DNA of 64,000 bases from Flammulina velutipes (Eukaryota; Basidiomycota; Agaricomycetes; Agaricales; Physalacriaceae): the NCBI GenBank assembly GCA_011800155.1, contig CM022373.1:620001-684000 (forward strand). The letters are read 5' to 3'. The position numbers and the translations under genes were made by a program. How positions within the stretch are numbered: position 1 is the first letter of the stretch; every line of letters starts with the position of its first letter. Below are positions 1 through 11,234 of the stretch, in pieces. The notes beneath the pieces are model-generated. The model did not search any database. It was not told the origin of the DNA and saw only the letters and a list, made by a program, of their open reading frames with translations.

Positions 1-900
1 CCGGACTTTACTCCCCTTGGTCGTAGGGCGATGCCTCCCGCGCGGTTCAAACATGCCACCTCGTCTTTCCGACTCCCGGAGCCAGTCTCGGAGGGAGCAC
101 CTTTCCAGAAACTGGAACCTGCCCACAAAGTGCCGTCGGTTTTGTTCGCACCGCGATACTCGCATCTAATGGACGAGGCGCATGCTGTTGCGGGTGGAAA
201 ACCCAGAGTGGCTGCGACTTCGCAAGAGGCGCAAGAGGACAGTGGTAGTGAGGAGGAAGCAGAAGAAGAAGAGGGCAGCCAAGACGAGTCAATGGAGACC
301 AACGAGGAAGAGTCGGTCGATACGTCCATGGAAGAATCTTTCGAGGAACCGCAAGAAGCTTGCAGCCCAGCGTTCCGGACACCTGTCCCTCAAACTGGAC
401 GAGCTGGCCCACGCAAGAGTCTCGGAAATCGCGTTAAGGGATTCTTCTATTCTTACTTGCCCTCTGCTGCGAAGACAGCGCCTGTGCCCACGAAGCGCCT
501 CATCCCCCTTCCCAACCAGCTTCCGCCACCTCCTGCTGAGCTGCTCGACAAGGCACGGGGACCTATCAACACTCCTGTGAAGCCTCCCGGGCCCAAGGCG
601 AAGCCGCCCAAGGAGCTAGTCGACCTAAACCACATCGAGGCGCCGAAGACCAAGTCGATGATCCCTCGGAGGATGCCGCCCAAGAGACTTGTGGACCTGG
701 CCCATGTCAGCCCGGAGAAGGAAGCTGAGAAGGTGGTGGAACGTCCGCGACGGAGCAGTGGTGCCAGTGTGAAGGATATGATCAAGGGCTTTGAGGAGCT
801 GCGCCAGTCGCAGTGCAAGGGAGGGGATCTGAAGAGGACGAGGAGTGTGGGTGAGATGAAGAAGAAGGGTGTTGCTGCTGGCAGGCCGGTATGGAAATGA
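1..900 (+). CDS. Unknown acidic/basic low-complexity protein, 5' end outside window
   Basis: The reading frame is open from the first base to a TGA at 898-900, so this is the C-terminal part of a longer protein; the ATG at 31 may be internal. About 300 residues are visible. They hold a Glu/Ser-rich acidic stretch around residues 70-115, then a Pro/Lys-rich region with a twice-used pattern (KELVDLNHIE and KRLVDLAHVS, each following a PP motif), and a basic tail. No catalytic motif or membrane segment is visible. The duplicated VDL-H pattern suggests short linear binding motifs, which is inference. I do not recognise a family. Nuclear location is plausible from composition only. Confidence 0.6.
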   Translation, partial: PDFTPLGRRAMPPARFKHATSSFRLPEPVSEGAPFQKLEPAHKVPSVLFAPRYSHLMDEAHAVAGGKPRVAATSQEAQEDSGSEEEAEEEEGSQDESMETNEEESVDTSMEESFEEPQEACSPAFRTPVPQTGRAGPRKSLGNRVKGFFYSYLPSAAKTAPVPTKRLIPLPNQLPPPPAELLDKARGPINTPVKPPGPKAKPPKELVDLNHIEAPKTKSMIPRRMPPKRLVDLAHVSPEKEAEKVVERPRRSSGASVKDMIKGFEELRQSQCKGGDLKRTRSVGEMKKKGVAAGRPVWK

Positions 901-1178
901 TGGATTTCTTGGTGATTTATGGTTGTGATATGAGTTTATATACTGTGGTTGCGTGTGACCATGATGATCTGTATGCTGTCTTGTCGTTTTTCTTTTTGTT
1001 TTCGATACTTATATAAGTACAGCTAGAAGTATATTTTCGAGATTTCTCTTGTTAGTTTTTTCCTTCTACCAATATAGTGCGTAGATTTATGCGAGCTCGG
1101 CGTGGCGAACCCCCACTGTGACAACAAGAGTTAGTCTGATCACGTGGTTCGTGTCACTGTTTTCCCCATGCCACCACT

Positions 1179-2026
1179 ATGCTGCCAGCGTCTGTATTTC
1201 GAGCAGCGTCTAATTTACGCCCGACCGTTCTCTCTCTGAGCCAAAGGCATTATTCAACTCGGAGAACAAATGTGTGTATCACGTCCATTTGTCCATTGCT
1301 CTGACCTGACCACTCACCATCATTCTTTAGAGGGAACGACAAATCCCTCGCGTCTTCGGCAAATGGCGTACACCCCCCGACCCCAAAGGCGTTGCTGCAG
1401 ACTTGGAAAATGCGAATGAGACCCTGGGGTGGTTCGTCGCAGAGCCCTCCCCACGAGATGATCCAACACCATACAAACGGGCGATACTCCCAAAGTTTCC
1501 TGCACCCCCGAAGGTCCGCCGCCCTCGCATGCCAAAACCACCCACTTCCACTTCCCGTCGCCGTCCCGTTCGATCCAAAGATGAAACGATACGCCCGCCA
1601 GGCCCTCGTCGACCCATATCACCTCCCGACATCAAGTATTTCGAGGCCCCGCCGGATCCCGCTCCACGTCGCCCACCCGTTCAATATAAAAATAAAATGA
1701 TACGCCCCCCAGGCCCTCGTCGACCTATACCACCCCCGGATCCCGACATCAAGCTTTTCAAGGCCCCGCTGGAAGGCAAAGCCATCCGTCGGGCGACCAT
1801 CAGAGCAAGGAAACTCGCTAGGGATACCGCACTCGCCGAAAAATGGCTTGACTTCAACGGCCACTGGCAAGCCTTCCGCGATAAAATAGTGGAGTGGGAG
1901 AAATTCACTGGCACAAAGTGTCAAATAGGGATTCCGTGTCCTGTTCGTTCTCCGAAGCGGGTTCCCTATCGGGATCGATGGAATACTGAGGAAGAGAAGT
2001 TGCGCAAATATAAATTGATTTACTAG
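1179..2026 (+). CDS. Proline-rich repeat protein with mitochondrial-type leader
   Basis: Two exons, 1179-1271 and 1331-2026, are joined by a 59 bp GT-AG intron with a CTGAC branch site; the phases match. The product is 262 residues. Exon 1 encodes a classic mitochondrial presequence: no acidic residue, Arg/Ser/Leu-rich, with RHYSTRR near its end. The middle has two copies of a roughly 35-residue unit built on IRPPGPRRPI-PPD-IK-F-AP, also evident as a DNA duplication. The C-terminal 90 residues are charged and look helical and globular (ARKLARDTALAEKWLDF...). This could be a fungal mitoribosome- or respiratory-complex-associated protein, but I cannot name a family. The start is set by the presequence and the absence of other in-frame codons before the intron. 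Confidence 0.7.
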
Positions 2027-2086
2027 GGTTTTACAGTTTACTGTGGAATATAATTGTCGTTCAAACTACACTAAAAAGACGTGTAA

Positions 2087-2160
2087 TGGCCAACGTGGGG
2101 ATCGAACCCAAGACCTTCGCGTTATTAGCACGACGCTCTAACCAGCTGAGCTAGTCGGCC
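2087..2160 (-). tRNA. tRNA-Ile (anticodon AAT)
   Basis: On the minus strand a 74-nt cloverleaf is visible: a seven-pair acceptor stem starting GGCCGAC, D arm with TAGCTCAGCTGGTTAGAG, anticodon loop with AAT, T arm with GGTTCGATCC, and discriminator A. No intron is present. It lies 60 bp past the end of the proline-rich gene and 84 bp past the end of the peptidase gene. Confidence 0.95.
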
Positions 2161-2243
2161 TATAACTCAGGCTCAGAAGGGCTTTTTCGATAGAGGCGGA
2201 ATTGCACCGCAGCATGCATATCCTCAAAATAGGCTGTATTTAA

Positions 2244-3051
2244 TCACGATAGGGTTGAGCAGATCTCAACAATGATATCTTGAATCCCATTCACAACCTC
2301 ATCCGTCGTCAGAGGCTCAGATATCGGGGGACAGTGAATGAACGCCACAGGTGTCCCTTTCCCCCCCAAGGCCGCTCCCGCAAGAGAGCAATAATAGATG
2401 AAATCACAGAGAAAGTGGCCCGCATCTGCTGATGTCCGTATTTGCTGCAAACATCGTCAAGCATACTTGAAAACGCGAAGGTTACTATCCACTTACCACA
2501 CCTTGCTTCTCCAGCTTCTCGACAATAGCAGCTGCATCAATATTGGTATGCAGCTCTTCCGGGAGCGCTTCATACTTCCCGTCAGCAAATCCACGCACGG
2601 GGGGATCCGCGGCGGTATCCAAGATATCTGCGAACTCGCCCCGGTGGTCCGGTCGGTCATAACCAGTTTTGTGCGCCACAGTCTCGAACCGCAGAGGACC
2701 GGAATAACCAACTCCGATGTGCAAGATCAGAGTGTAGTCTTCTGCTGATTCTCTGTCTTTGAACTCGTCGGGTAGGGTTGGTGGGGATGCATGAAGGCCG
2801 GGGACGATCTCGAGGACACTGGTATATACAGTTGGCACCTGGATAGAGGTGATTTGAATGGTTTCTGGCTTCGGAGAGTTTGTGAATATGACGCGGTCGT
2901 TCAGCTGCTCTGCTGCGAGCCACGAAGGGTTCACTTCGAAACGTCCGAAAGGCTAGAGTTGACGTTAACGTTCAGATTGTTTGTATGTGAGATGTATGGG
3001 GCTTACACCGAAGCCACTGACGAGAACTCGATGCTTTACGAGCGGTGGCAT
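2244..3051 (-). CDS. Pyroglutamyl-peptidase I (peptidase family C15)
   Basis: Three exons (3051-3007, 2952-2497, 2444-2244) give 233 residues, close to the usual size of C15 enzymes. These cysteine peptidases remove N-terminal pyroglutamate in the cytosol. The N-terminus reads VLVSGFGPFGRFEVNPSW, the family's opening strand and loop, interrupted by intron 1. Catalytic candidates are Glu in RFETVAHK, Cys in DAGHFLCDFIYY and His in AFIHCPP. Both introns are phase 0 with GTAAG donors. The start is the only ATG that gives a full first strand. The first-half loop around GYSGPLRFE is less typical than the other two motifs. Confidence 0.88.
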
Positions 3052-3543
3052 GTTGGGTTGGGAATTGGATGGAGGAACAAGACCAACAGACGCCGTGGGG
3101 ATATCTTTATCACCAATGATACCTTATCACAAGCAAGATGGGTGGATAGTAGACGGAGACGCATTATCAAGTCTTTGAAACGGAGTCACTGGAAGCTATG
3201 TCGAACTCAGAGCAGGCTAATGCATGCTGCATTCAATATTGAATAGATATGTGGCGGAAGGAAAGCCAAAGCACGCTAAAGCGGCCCGAAGATCGATCAG
3301 AATGATGACAATCAGATACAAACATCGTGAGCAGCGCATCATACGAATTTTTTGACGACGCCTCCCTCGTAAACCGACATCCTCAAGGTATGTCCTGCCG
3401 TTTGCACGCTCCAGGTCGTCTCGCATGCTGCCCAGTCGACATACACCATCTTTCCGGACGATTCAAGTGGCAGATTCGCTGGATGGCGTCGAGATGATCT
3501 GGATGTACTTGGAAACGGAATCTAACGCATCTGCGCTTGTAGA
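3052..3543. other. Divergent promoter region with probable 5'UTR intron of eL20 gene
   Basis: No coding gene is seen between the divergent peptidase and ribosomal-protein start codons. A GTATGT donor at 3388 and a TTGTAG acceptor ending at 3542 fit a 155 bp intron in the eL20 leader, one base before its ATG. Leader introns are common in ribosomal protein genes; this one is inferred from splice sites only. Confidence 0.5.
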
Positions 3544-4248
3544 ATGGGCCTTCAAGAATACCAAGTCGTTGGGCGCCACCTCCCCACCGAGGCTGAGCCA
3601 TCCCCCAAAATCTTCCGCATGCGCATCTTCGCGCCCAACGAAGTCGTCGCCAAATCGCGATTCTGGTACTTCCTGAGGTGCGTCTTTCCCTCCCCCCCCT
3701 CAACCTCAGACTCAACCTCAGACTCAACCCCCAATAGGCAGTTGAAGAAGGTCAAAAAAGCCAATGGCGAAATCATCGGTGTCAACGTTGTGTGTATAAT
3801 ATCCCTTGCAGCCCTCAAGAGGCAGGCGGAATGGGATTGCTGACCGGGGCTTGTTTCCCCCCCGTTTTTCAGATCCACGAGAAGAAGCCTTTGAAGGTCA
3901 AGAACTTTGGTATTTGGCTGCGATACGACTCGCGATCGGGTACACACAACATGTACAAGGAGTACCGCGACCTTAGCCGTGCTGATGCCGTCAAGAGCAT
4001 GTACCAGGACATGGCTGCCAGGCATCGCGCCCGCTTCCGCTCGATCCACGTACGTTTACTTTTCCTCGAACAGAGTTCGTTTGTTGACGTTTCTGTAGAT
4101 TCTCCGTGTCGTTGAGATCGAGAAGACCGAGGATGTGCGCCGCCCATACATCAAGCAGCTCATGGTCCCCAATCTCAGGTTCCCTCTCCCCCACCGTGTC
4201 GTCAAGACGCGCTCGACCTTCGTGGCCAACCGCCCCTCTACCTTCTAA
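3544..4248 (+). CDS. RPL20: 60S ribosomal protein eL20 (L18a/L20)
   Basis: Four exons (3544-3677, 3738-3789, 3873-4049, 4099-4248) make 170 residues, close to the yeast protein. The product is a structural protein of the large cytosolic ribosomal subunit. Family landmarks are [12 protein letters not shown] near the start, [52 protein letters not shown] and a C-terminal FPLPHRVVK. The exon 2 end was placed at a GTGTGT donor to keep phase; a donor 3 bp earlier would remove one valine. Intron 1 contains imperfect 12-bp direct repeats (CTCAACCTCAGA). The first two residues (MG) differ from the usual longer N-terminus, so an extra leader exon is possible but not required. Confidence 0.95.
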
Positions 4249-4484
4249 AGGGCGTGAATGGGATTATGGGGTTGTGTTCTGTACTATGGCGTACCGTTAT
4301 GCGAATTTGATATGTTGTATGGCCACCCTCTCCACGCTGTTCGCCAAAACCCATCATGAAGTGGCGCACGTCAGAAAATTCAGAGACAGCTTAAATCGTG
4401 ATAAACAAAGATAGACATAGTAATGGGTATACTGTTGATGTACATATAGTACCAGTGTAGTGCTCGTGAGTACGTAGCAAGCCT

Positions 4485-5957
4485 CTAGCTCAAACCCTCC
4501 GCGAAACCTCGTACGAATTCCCGAAGTGGTTGCATGAACCAGCCTACCAGGCCATTTGGTGGTTGTTCCGTAGTTTCCTCATAGTTCTCGTCCCGCGGCT
4601 TATTAGTAGGCCTAACATTCTCAGCCGTGTGTGTATCCTCCTCCTCCTCTTCCAATGGTCGTTTTGTCCCCCTGGGAGCTTCAGGACTGTCAGGCAGCGG
4701 TGTTACAAGCGTCGCGTCGGTGGCGCCAGATACAGATGGTTCGGCACTGGAGAGGACGGTAAGTCGATATTCGAGTGGAAGGAAGGGTTCAACGTACACA
4801 GGGCACTCCCCCTTGTGTGCTTCCCAATTCTCTAGATTATATTCCGCGCCGGCTAGCTCGATGGTGGTATTACAGACTTTACACTCGACATGGCGCGGGG
4901 AGTGGCCTTTAGCCTGCGCATCATTGATTACACGCACTTTGCGCTCCGCCATGGCTACACGTGTGCTGGGTCTACAAAGAATGATGAGCGCGAGTCAAAG
5001 TCGGGAGGAGTGGGGGTGCATACGCGATAGCAGAGCATTTGGCTTGATGCCTCGTCCAGTTATACAGAGAATACGGCATCTTGTTGTTGTTCGTTTCGAC
5101 CCAACTCTGGCACCGTCGGCACTGAATCCTGTGTTGTTCCACTTTCTCAGCGCGCGGGTCTGCTTCGAGTTCGGCTTTGCGCTCTGCTTCGGTCTTTCTG
5201 GTGACGCTGAATGATTGACTAGCGCCTGCGTCGGATTCTCCTTCACTGCAATGCGAGTGTTGTCAGTCAGCAGGAGGGGCGAGAAGCCAGATAGGACGCA
5301 CAACATAGCTTTCGGAACCTTCGCGTCACACTTTTCGCGATGCTTCTCCCATGGCTTAACTGTATACGTGCTCTTCTTCCCAAGGCTGATAAATTTCTGG
5401 CAGCGAGTACAAAAGACGCGGTGGGGCTCGATGTCTGCGCACTCGGGCTGATTCTTGAAATACGCAATGCGCTCCGGCTCTGTCCTGCGGACGCGAGATA
5501 GACTGACGAAGGATTCAGCGACGGACGCGTCGTCGTCCATTTCGCTCTCGGATTGCTGTTGTTGCTTGCTGGACGAAGTGTTAGATGAATGAAGAAGGTA
5601 TGGTGATGAAGCAACGCGTACGGGAGACTTGATCGAGGCTTCCCTCCGGCGCGACTTGCGGGAGCTTTCTCCGTTGCCAGGCCCCGTAGAGAACCAATTG
5701 AGGGAGCACCGCGGGCATGTCCAGAAGTACTGAGTGGCTTTTTGGCGTCGGGCCGTTTGGGAGATGGCATCCTGCTGGCGTTCAGAGAGATAACAAGCTG
5801 GTTAGAGAGGTGGTATACTTGAATTCAAACTGCTTTTCTCCTACAGTGCTCGCGGGCTAAATATCGGATGAGCGTTGGGAACGCGAGAGGGACGCTGTAG
5901 GCTCACCTTGGTTACCCTTTTCGCTTTGCTAGCTGTTGACTTTGTCTCTGAAGGCAT
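4485..5957 (-). CDS. Protein with three tandem C-x2-C...W-x2-H-x3/4-C modules, unknown function
   Basis: Four exons (5957-5907, 5774-5302, 5245-5024, 4971-4485) join in one frame to about 410 residues. An N-terminal piece reads QYFWTCPRCSLNW. Three modules of about 30 residues follow, starting VFCTRCQKF, IQCRRCQSW and VECKVCNTT. Each ends with a tryptophan two residues before a His, and a Cys three or four residues later (WEKHREKC, WTRHQAKC, WEAHKGEC). The spacing suggests one Cys3His zinc site per module; that is inference. The C-terminus is acidic, then has an amphipathic tail (WFMQPLREFVRGF). I know no named family with this arrangement. The first exon is the least certain: a start at 5770 with a different splice at 5622 also gives an open frame, but loses the first CxxC. 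Confidence 0.65.
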
Positions 5958-6424
5958 CTCTGACTCTGACTCCGTGAAAAGGCTGAGGTGCTGGGTCAGG
6001 GGGTATCCTATGTTTACGCGCCGAAACATACGGACTCTGAATGATCTTTGTTTTTCTTTGGCTATTTTGTTGTGTGAGTACAAGTCGAAATAAGAAAGAC
6101 AACAAGCAAACCTTTGGACGATCAAGATAGGTGTATTTGATGTTCTTTGACCTGCGATTGCGTAAGAACGGATGAGAGGAACGCGGATAAGTGCGCGCCT
6201 TGGTGACAGTTCCTCCATTGAATGACTGTGAGAAGGCAAGCCTCGTGGCCCTGCTTGACCTTGTTTGGTTTCCCCGGATTTATAGCACGCAAATCTCAAG
6301 GAAACGCTGTTGCTTCAACCTAGTATATATGCTAATATTGCATGGGAAACAGTTCGCGTGTCGTGACCTTCTTCGATCTGCGAGCCATCGCGTACTCCGG
6401 GTTTGACGTTGACCAGTGACCACC
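5958..6424. other. Intergenic, divergent promoters
   Basis: No gene with convincing coding character is seen. The frame upstream of the zinc-module gene stays open for some distance, so its 5' end could extend here. Otherwise it is a shared upstream region for that gene and the questin-oxidase-like gene. Confidence 0.4.
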
Positions 6425-8027
6425 ATGACCGAACTGTTTCCGTTCCCAGCCCGTCTCCCAGCTACCTTCTCTCTCCCAGGATACGACGCAGACTCGACGC
6501 TAGCTTTGCAGGAAATACTCAAAGATAATCACACCAGACACCACGGATACTTCAATCGTACACTGAAGTTTCAAAAGTAAGTATACAACTCGCAGCGCGG
6601 TTCAGCCTACTCGAACGTACTAGCCATATCACCCACCACGTATTGGCCATCTGGGCCTTTGGTGCCCGCCGAAAAGTTCTCAAGGCTGCGTACGCTCATG
6701 AACTGCATGAGCAGGAGCCTGCTTTCGACTCTCCTAGTCCAATCACCTCCAGTAACTATCATGAACATCTAGGCGACGATAAGTAAGTTGTTCTGTATCC
6801 ACTTCATCTCCTTAGATTTCTGATTGCCCGCACCTAGCTATTTCAAGGCTTACGTGAACTTTTTCTCAGCTCAGCTTGAAGAGAAAGACACCGCCCAAGT
6901 CCTCGATGAATTCATTTTCTCTTCTTCCGCCAACAATACATTGAATTCCAACGCCATCAGTCGATTTATGGACAACTTGGTCCATCCGATGATTCACATT
7001 GGATACGGTTTGGAATTCGGTCTGCCTGGCTTAGTCGTCGAGGGTAAACTTCTCTATTTCGTGTTATCGGACTTCCTGTATTTAACACTGTCACAGGACT
7101 AGCGCTCGCGGCTACGCTCAGCGGAAAGCGTGTCGAGCCCCTCTTCCCCTCGACGCAGCCTGCGTCATTCACAGGCACTGTGTTGCGTGGGATTGGGAGT
7201 TTGATTTTCTCTGGACCCCAGACAACGAAGAGGACGCACGCATTCGATGTACTTGCTCGCGTTATCGAAGATACCGCATTTGACGGACCTTTGAATCCTG
7301 AGACTTCTTTCGAAGATACGATCTCTGCGCATGCAACCACCCTAGTCGCTTACGCCAGAGAGTGGGCTTCCGAATCGTGGACCACTACTCAACGGGTTGA
7401 ACAGCTTCAGTGGACGTGTAGCCTTATTTACGCCGTGACGGGGGTCAATAAAGCCCCAGCTGGACAGACCATCCATGCCGATTTCTTTCTGTAAGTCGTT
7501 GTCTACTAATCGTCCCAGACCCTAACTTCTCCTCTAGCATGCACCTCGTCACATCTTCCTTGTTCTTACCTTCTTACGTCCCCTACCTATCCGCCGCCTC
7601 CCAAACCGTATTTCTCGAGAGCTACATGACCGCCGTCCTGACATGGTGGATCTCACGCGGAAGACGCGCACTCGACATTGAGACTTTCTATTCAACAACA
7701 ACCGCCACACCCACTTTGCCGTCCTCGACGACGACCCCGCCTCCCTGGGCGCTATCCCAAGACTCTGACAATCCGTGGTTCGCGATTATGCAGCACGCTA
7801 TCTTCCACCCGGACGATCACCTTTGCAAGATCCAGAGGGCGTTTGCTCGTTATGCGGAGGCGTATGGGGATTGGGGCAAGGGACATTTTGCGGATACGAA
7901 GTTGAAGGGTGCTGAGCTTTTGGACGGGACGTTGTTTGTTCGTGCAGCGGGGTTGACCGCCCAGAGGACCTCTCGTGCATCAGATGAAGGAAAATCGTTT
8001 GTTTGGGATGTTAGTTGGGTGGCGTAA
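6425..8027 (+). CDS. Questin-oxidase-like protein (DUF4243 family)
   Basis: Five exons (6425-6576, 6624-6782, 6838-7043, 7097-7490, 7538-8027) give 466 residues with all phases consistent. Family landmarks are HHGYFNRTLKFQNHITHHVLAIWA near residue 45, the LGDDNYFKAYVNFF block, then HPMIHIGYGLEFGLPGLVVEG, and the C-terminal motif HPDDHLCKIQRAFARYAEAYGDWGKG. The conserved His-rich segments are the expected active-site region. Characterised relatives (GedK-type) carry out Baeyer-Villiger-type ring opening of anthraquinones without flavin. Basidiomycetes have many paralogues of unknown substrate. No polyketide synthase or other biosynthetic partner is adjacent, so the substrate cannot be inferred here. 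Confidence 0.85.
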
Positions 8028-8087
8028 TATTTGTGAGATTATGAGTCTGTTGCACGAATCAATCAAAAATGACGGGTTATGAGCGAT

Positions 8088-8169
8088 GCCCTCGTGGCGC
8101 AATGGTAGCGCGTCGCTTTCCTATATCAATAGCAGGCGAAGTGTGCGGGTTCGATCCCCGTCGTGGGTT
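8088..8169 (+). tRNA. tRNA-Arg (anticodon CCT) with 10-nt intron
   Basis: D arm GTGGCGCAATGGTAGCGCG and T arm GCGGGTTCGATCCCCGT are clear. The anticodon stem is TCGCT/GGCGA, with loop TT-CCT-A followed by a likely intron TATCAATAGC before A38. The acceptor stem GCCCTCG/CGTGGGT pairs except for one U-U at position 5-68. The anticodon assignment rests on the intron placement one base 3' of the anticodon, the standard position. Confidence 0.72.
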
Positions 8170-8880
8170 CTTGTCGCTACCCGAGCTTTTTTCTTTACGA
8201 TTACAATAACGACGGTGGTATGGGTGCTCACTTATATCGTGATGTTTACACTTCATCATATGTATCTTAAGGAGCTGAAAGTGGTTTCAGCGATCAAAAT
8301 CGGTGGAATGGCTGGCGTTCGATTTCATTGGACGAGAAGGGATTCTATGCTGACCTGAAGTACTTTCAGAACTCAACTAATACTCTCTTATGTGTGATAA
8401 CTTTCTCAGAATTTTAGGACTCGTTGAAAACCTCCAATACGATTCGTTCATAAAGGAGCACGTAGTAGTATCACTTATCCTCACGGACTGAGATCGTTCA
8501 TGGCACATGTGAATGTACGTCAAGTTCCTTACATGCGCACGACGGTTACGCCACATTAGATACAGTACTTATCCGGTCATCCTGTAGTATAATCTCTGTC
8601 TTTGTACTTACGATCAGCAAGTCATATCACTTGGATTCACTGCTCACCTGTCCACCTAGCGAGCAGTTGCTTCCTAATACCCCGTGTCGCCACCGTACTC
8701 TAACAAAAATGAAGCAGACATCATCAGCGGCATTCGCGAAGATTCCGGAGCGAAATGGTGGATCATGGGCCAGTCCACCACCGAATGGGCCTCAATTCAA
8801 GCTCAAAATATCAACCAACATCGTGCTCTACCGTGATGCTATACCTACAAGGACCCAAATAGCTTGCGGTCTCTATCCAA
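8170..8880. other. Intergenic, no gene seen
   Basis: About 700 bp between the tRNA and the end of KRI1. Short open frames occur on both strands but none shows splice structure, domain or composition typical of the neighbours. Confidence 0.5.
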
Positions 8881-11234
8881 CTACTTTTTGTGTCTCCTTT
8901 TCTTCTTCTTAGTTTCTTCCCCTCCGACCGCCTCCATATGATCATCCTCTCGTTTTCTCTTCTCCGAAGATAATACTGCCTTGCTCGATTGCTCAGCATC
9001 GTCGCCATCTTCACCAGCGGTCTCCTTCGCTCTCTGCCTCTCCTTCTTTCCCTTCCTCTTCTTCGCAGGCTTCTCCAAGACCGCAGCGACGGCCGCCGCA
9101 TCAGTACCCATACGTTCAGTGATCTTGCTCTTCAAATCTTTGAGCTTTTGATTCCGGTTGGGGTCCCAATTGTGCGCGTCCTTGCGATATGGCGCGTATT
9201 TCTTGACACCCATGTATTCGTTGAGCTCTGCGTCAGTTGCCATTAGGATCTCGGCGGGCGAGAGGGCGAAACTCTGTTCTTGAACGGGAACGTAGCGGAA
9301 TTTGGTAGGCATGCCTCCAACCTATGTGGATCGTAAGTACCGAAAATTTCTTATCAATGCTATAGATTTGGCGTACCATGTCATTGAAGTCGAGTTCATA
9401 AAGCTCGTTCATGTACTGATCGAGTTTGCGTTTCCTCATTTCCTCCGTGCCATCCCATTCTTCGTCGTCATGTTCGATTTCCGCGTTCATGGCATCGATA
9501 TCCACCCCGTCTTCGACTTGTGGTTCATCGCCTCCTTTTTTCTTTTTCTTTTTCTTCTTCTTCTTTGTCGTTGGCTCTTCTTCCACCATGATGTCCCCGA
9601 GGTCGATATCATCATCCCATATAGGCTTCTCCTCCTCGTTGTAATCATCGTCCCCGTATAGACCAGTCATCTGTGCGTCATGGGCATCGGGATCCCAGTC
9701 CGCCTCGAGATCCAATTCCAGAAGGGCTATTATCGGTGTGAATAAATGGGTGCGAGGCTGTCAGTTGACTAACCTGGATCGTCCGTTAAGTTCTTGCCAC
9801 CCTCGTGGCCAATCTTTTCCAACTTGGCTCGGATTTCCTTCATCTTCAGCGCTTTCAGGCGCTTCACTTCTTCCTTCTTTTCCTGTAGTCTCGCTGCCTT
9901 TCTCTCCTTTTTACGCTCCCTAGCATCTTTTCGGGTGGTGTCTTCTCGACGAACGAGCGATGGAAGGTCACGAGGGTAAGACTTGATCTCGAGAGCATCG
10001 CTATGAATATGTTAATTAACGAAGGAAAAAGAACGTAAGAACTGACGGTTCTTCAAAACGATAATTGTACGACACCTCGAAGCGGTCGACGGTGTCTTCA
10101 AAATCATCTTCGTCCACATCTGAGTAGACCGTAGGCAGCTGGTCTTTTTCGTTCGAGGATCCAGCATCTTCATCGTCTTCTGCCTTTGCCTTGCCCTTTC
10201 CTTTACGACTAGACGTGACTTCATTGTAGGTAGGTATATGTCTTGACGACTTGTCTATCCAGCCGCGATTATAGATATAGCTATGAGTAGATGAGCTTCA
10301 TAAATTATGGAAGAGCGTGAAAGACAGACTTCATGAGAAATTCCTGGTTCTCCTCCTCCTTGGATTTTTTGTTCGTTGGCGCCTTCTTTTTCTTCTTCCC
10401 TTCCTTGACTGGTGAGGAAGTAGACTCCGTTGGCTCCACCAAGACATCGGTAGACTCGACAGAAATTAAAGAATTCAGATCCTTTCCGACTTCGCGCTCT
10501 AGAAATGCCCTGTACTCCTCTTCCTCCAGTTCCATCTCGTCCTTTGTTTTCTCTCGAGGTACAAGGAGGTCATCCTCGTCGTCTTCGTCTCCTGCGTGGA
10601 ACGCGGCCAAAGTTTCGTTTCGAAGCTGCTGTTGCTCTTGATTGGGGGTTAAATCGGGGGTCGGAGAAGGCGAACGTGAGTTGGGATGGAGGGTGGATTC
10701 AAGAACGACTTGTCGCAGTGTAACAGGTTTAGACTCCTACGTCTATTGAGTAAACATCACAAAACGAACGGTTGTGAGTACGCACTTTTTGTTTTGTTTT
10801 GGTCTTCGGATTGGACGTAGATATGCGGGAACGTTCCTCTGCATCCCGGTGAGACTTTTTGAAAGTGGCGTAGACAACAACGTACCCCCAAAGATGTTTT
10901 TTCCAGAGTTATAGATTTCCGGATCTTTTTGCTTTATACGCGCCAGCGTGCGGAGGATGGCTGCATCAACGGCTGGTGTTAGTTCTTCGCCATCTTCATC
11001 CTCGGATTCGTCAGATTCGCTGTCGGACTCGTCGTCGTCGTCACCGTCGAGCTCATAGTCTGAGCCATATTTTAGCTTGACTGATTGATGTTAGCAATGC
11101 ACGCAAGTTTTTCTTGACCACGCACGCTTTTCGAGTTCCTCCCGCTCCTTTCTGTATTGAAATGCTTTTGCGTAGTGTTCGTTGATTGAAATTTGATGAG
11201 CGTCTTCCGTATCCGACTCTGAATCTGACAACAT
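8881..11234 (-). CDS. KRI1: KRI1, nucleolar ribosome-biogenesis factor
   Basis: A multi-exon gene encoding the Kri1 family, nucleolar proteins that work with Krr1 in small-subunit (40S) assembly. The N-terminus is MLSDSESDTEDAHQIS, followed by a charged helical stretch (YRKEREELEK) and a run of Asp/Glu. The family signatures are all present: EIYNSGKNIFGEERSR, FLMNYIYNRGWID, the KRI1 core SYPRDLPSLVRREDTTRKDAR, and the C-terminal KFRYVP...FALSPAEILMATDAELNEYMGVKKYAPYR. A poly-Lys stretch lies before the C-terminal domain and the protein ends in KKKKRRHKK, fitting nucleolar localisation. The intron after FLMN uses an unusual GTCTGT donor. At least eight introns separate the exons. Confidence 0.93.

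Noticed and set aside
3388..3542. snoRNA in the probable leader intron of the eL20 gene
   Set aside because: I found no convincing box C plus box D pair or H/ACA structure in the 155 bp.
5622..5770. Alternative first exon MPSPKRPDAKKPL for the zinc-module gene
   Set aside because: It can be spliced in frame at 5622/5568, but the other frame through the same DNA contains WTCPRCSLNW and continues uninterrupted, with an upstream basic exon MPSETKST.
6425..8027. Questin-oxidase-like gene as evidence for an anthraquinone cluster
   Set aside because: Its neighbours are a zinc-module protein, a tRNA and KRI1, none of them biosynthetic. Such paralogues are common in basidiomycetes.
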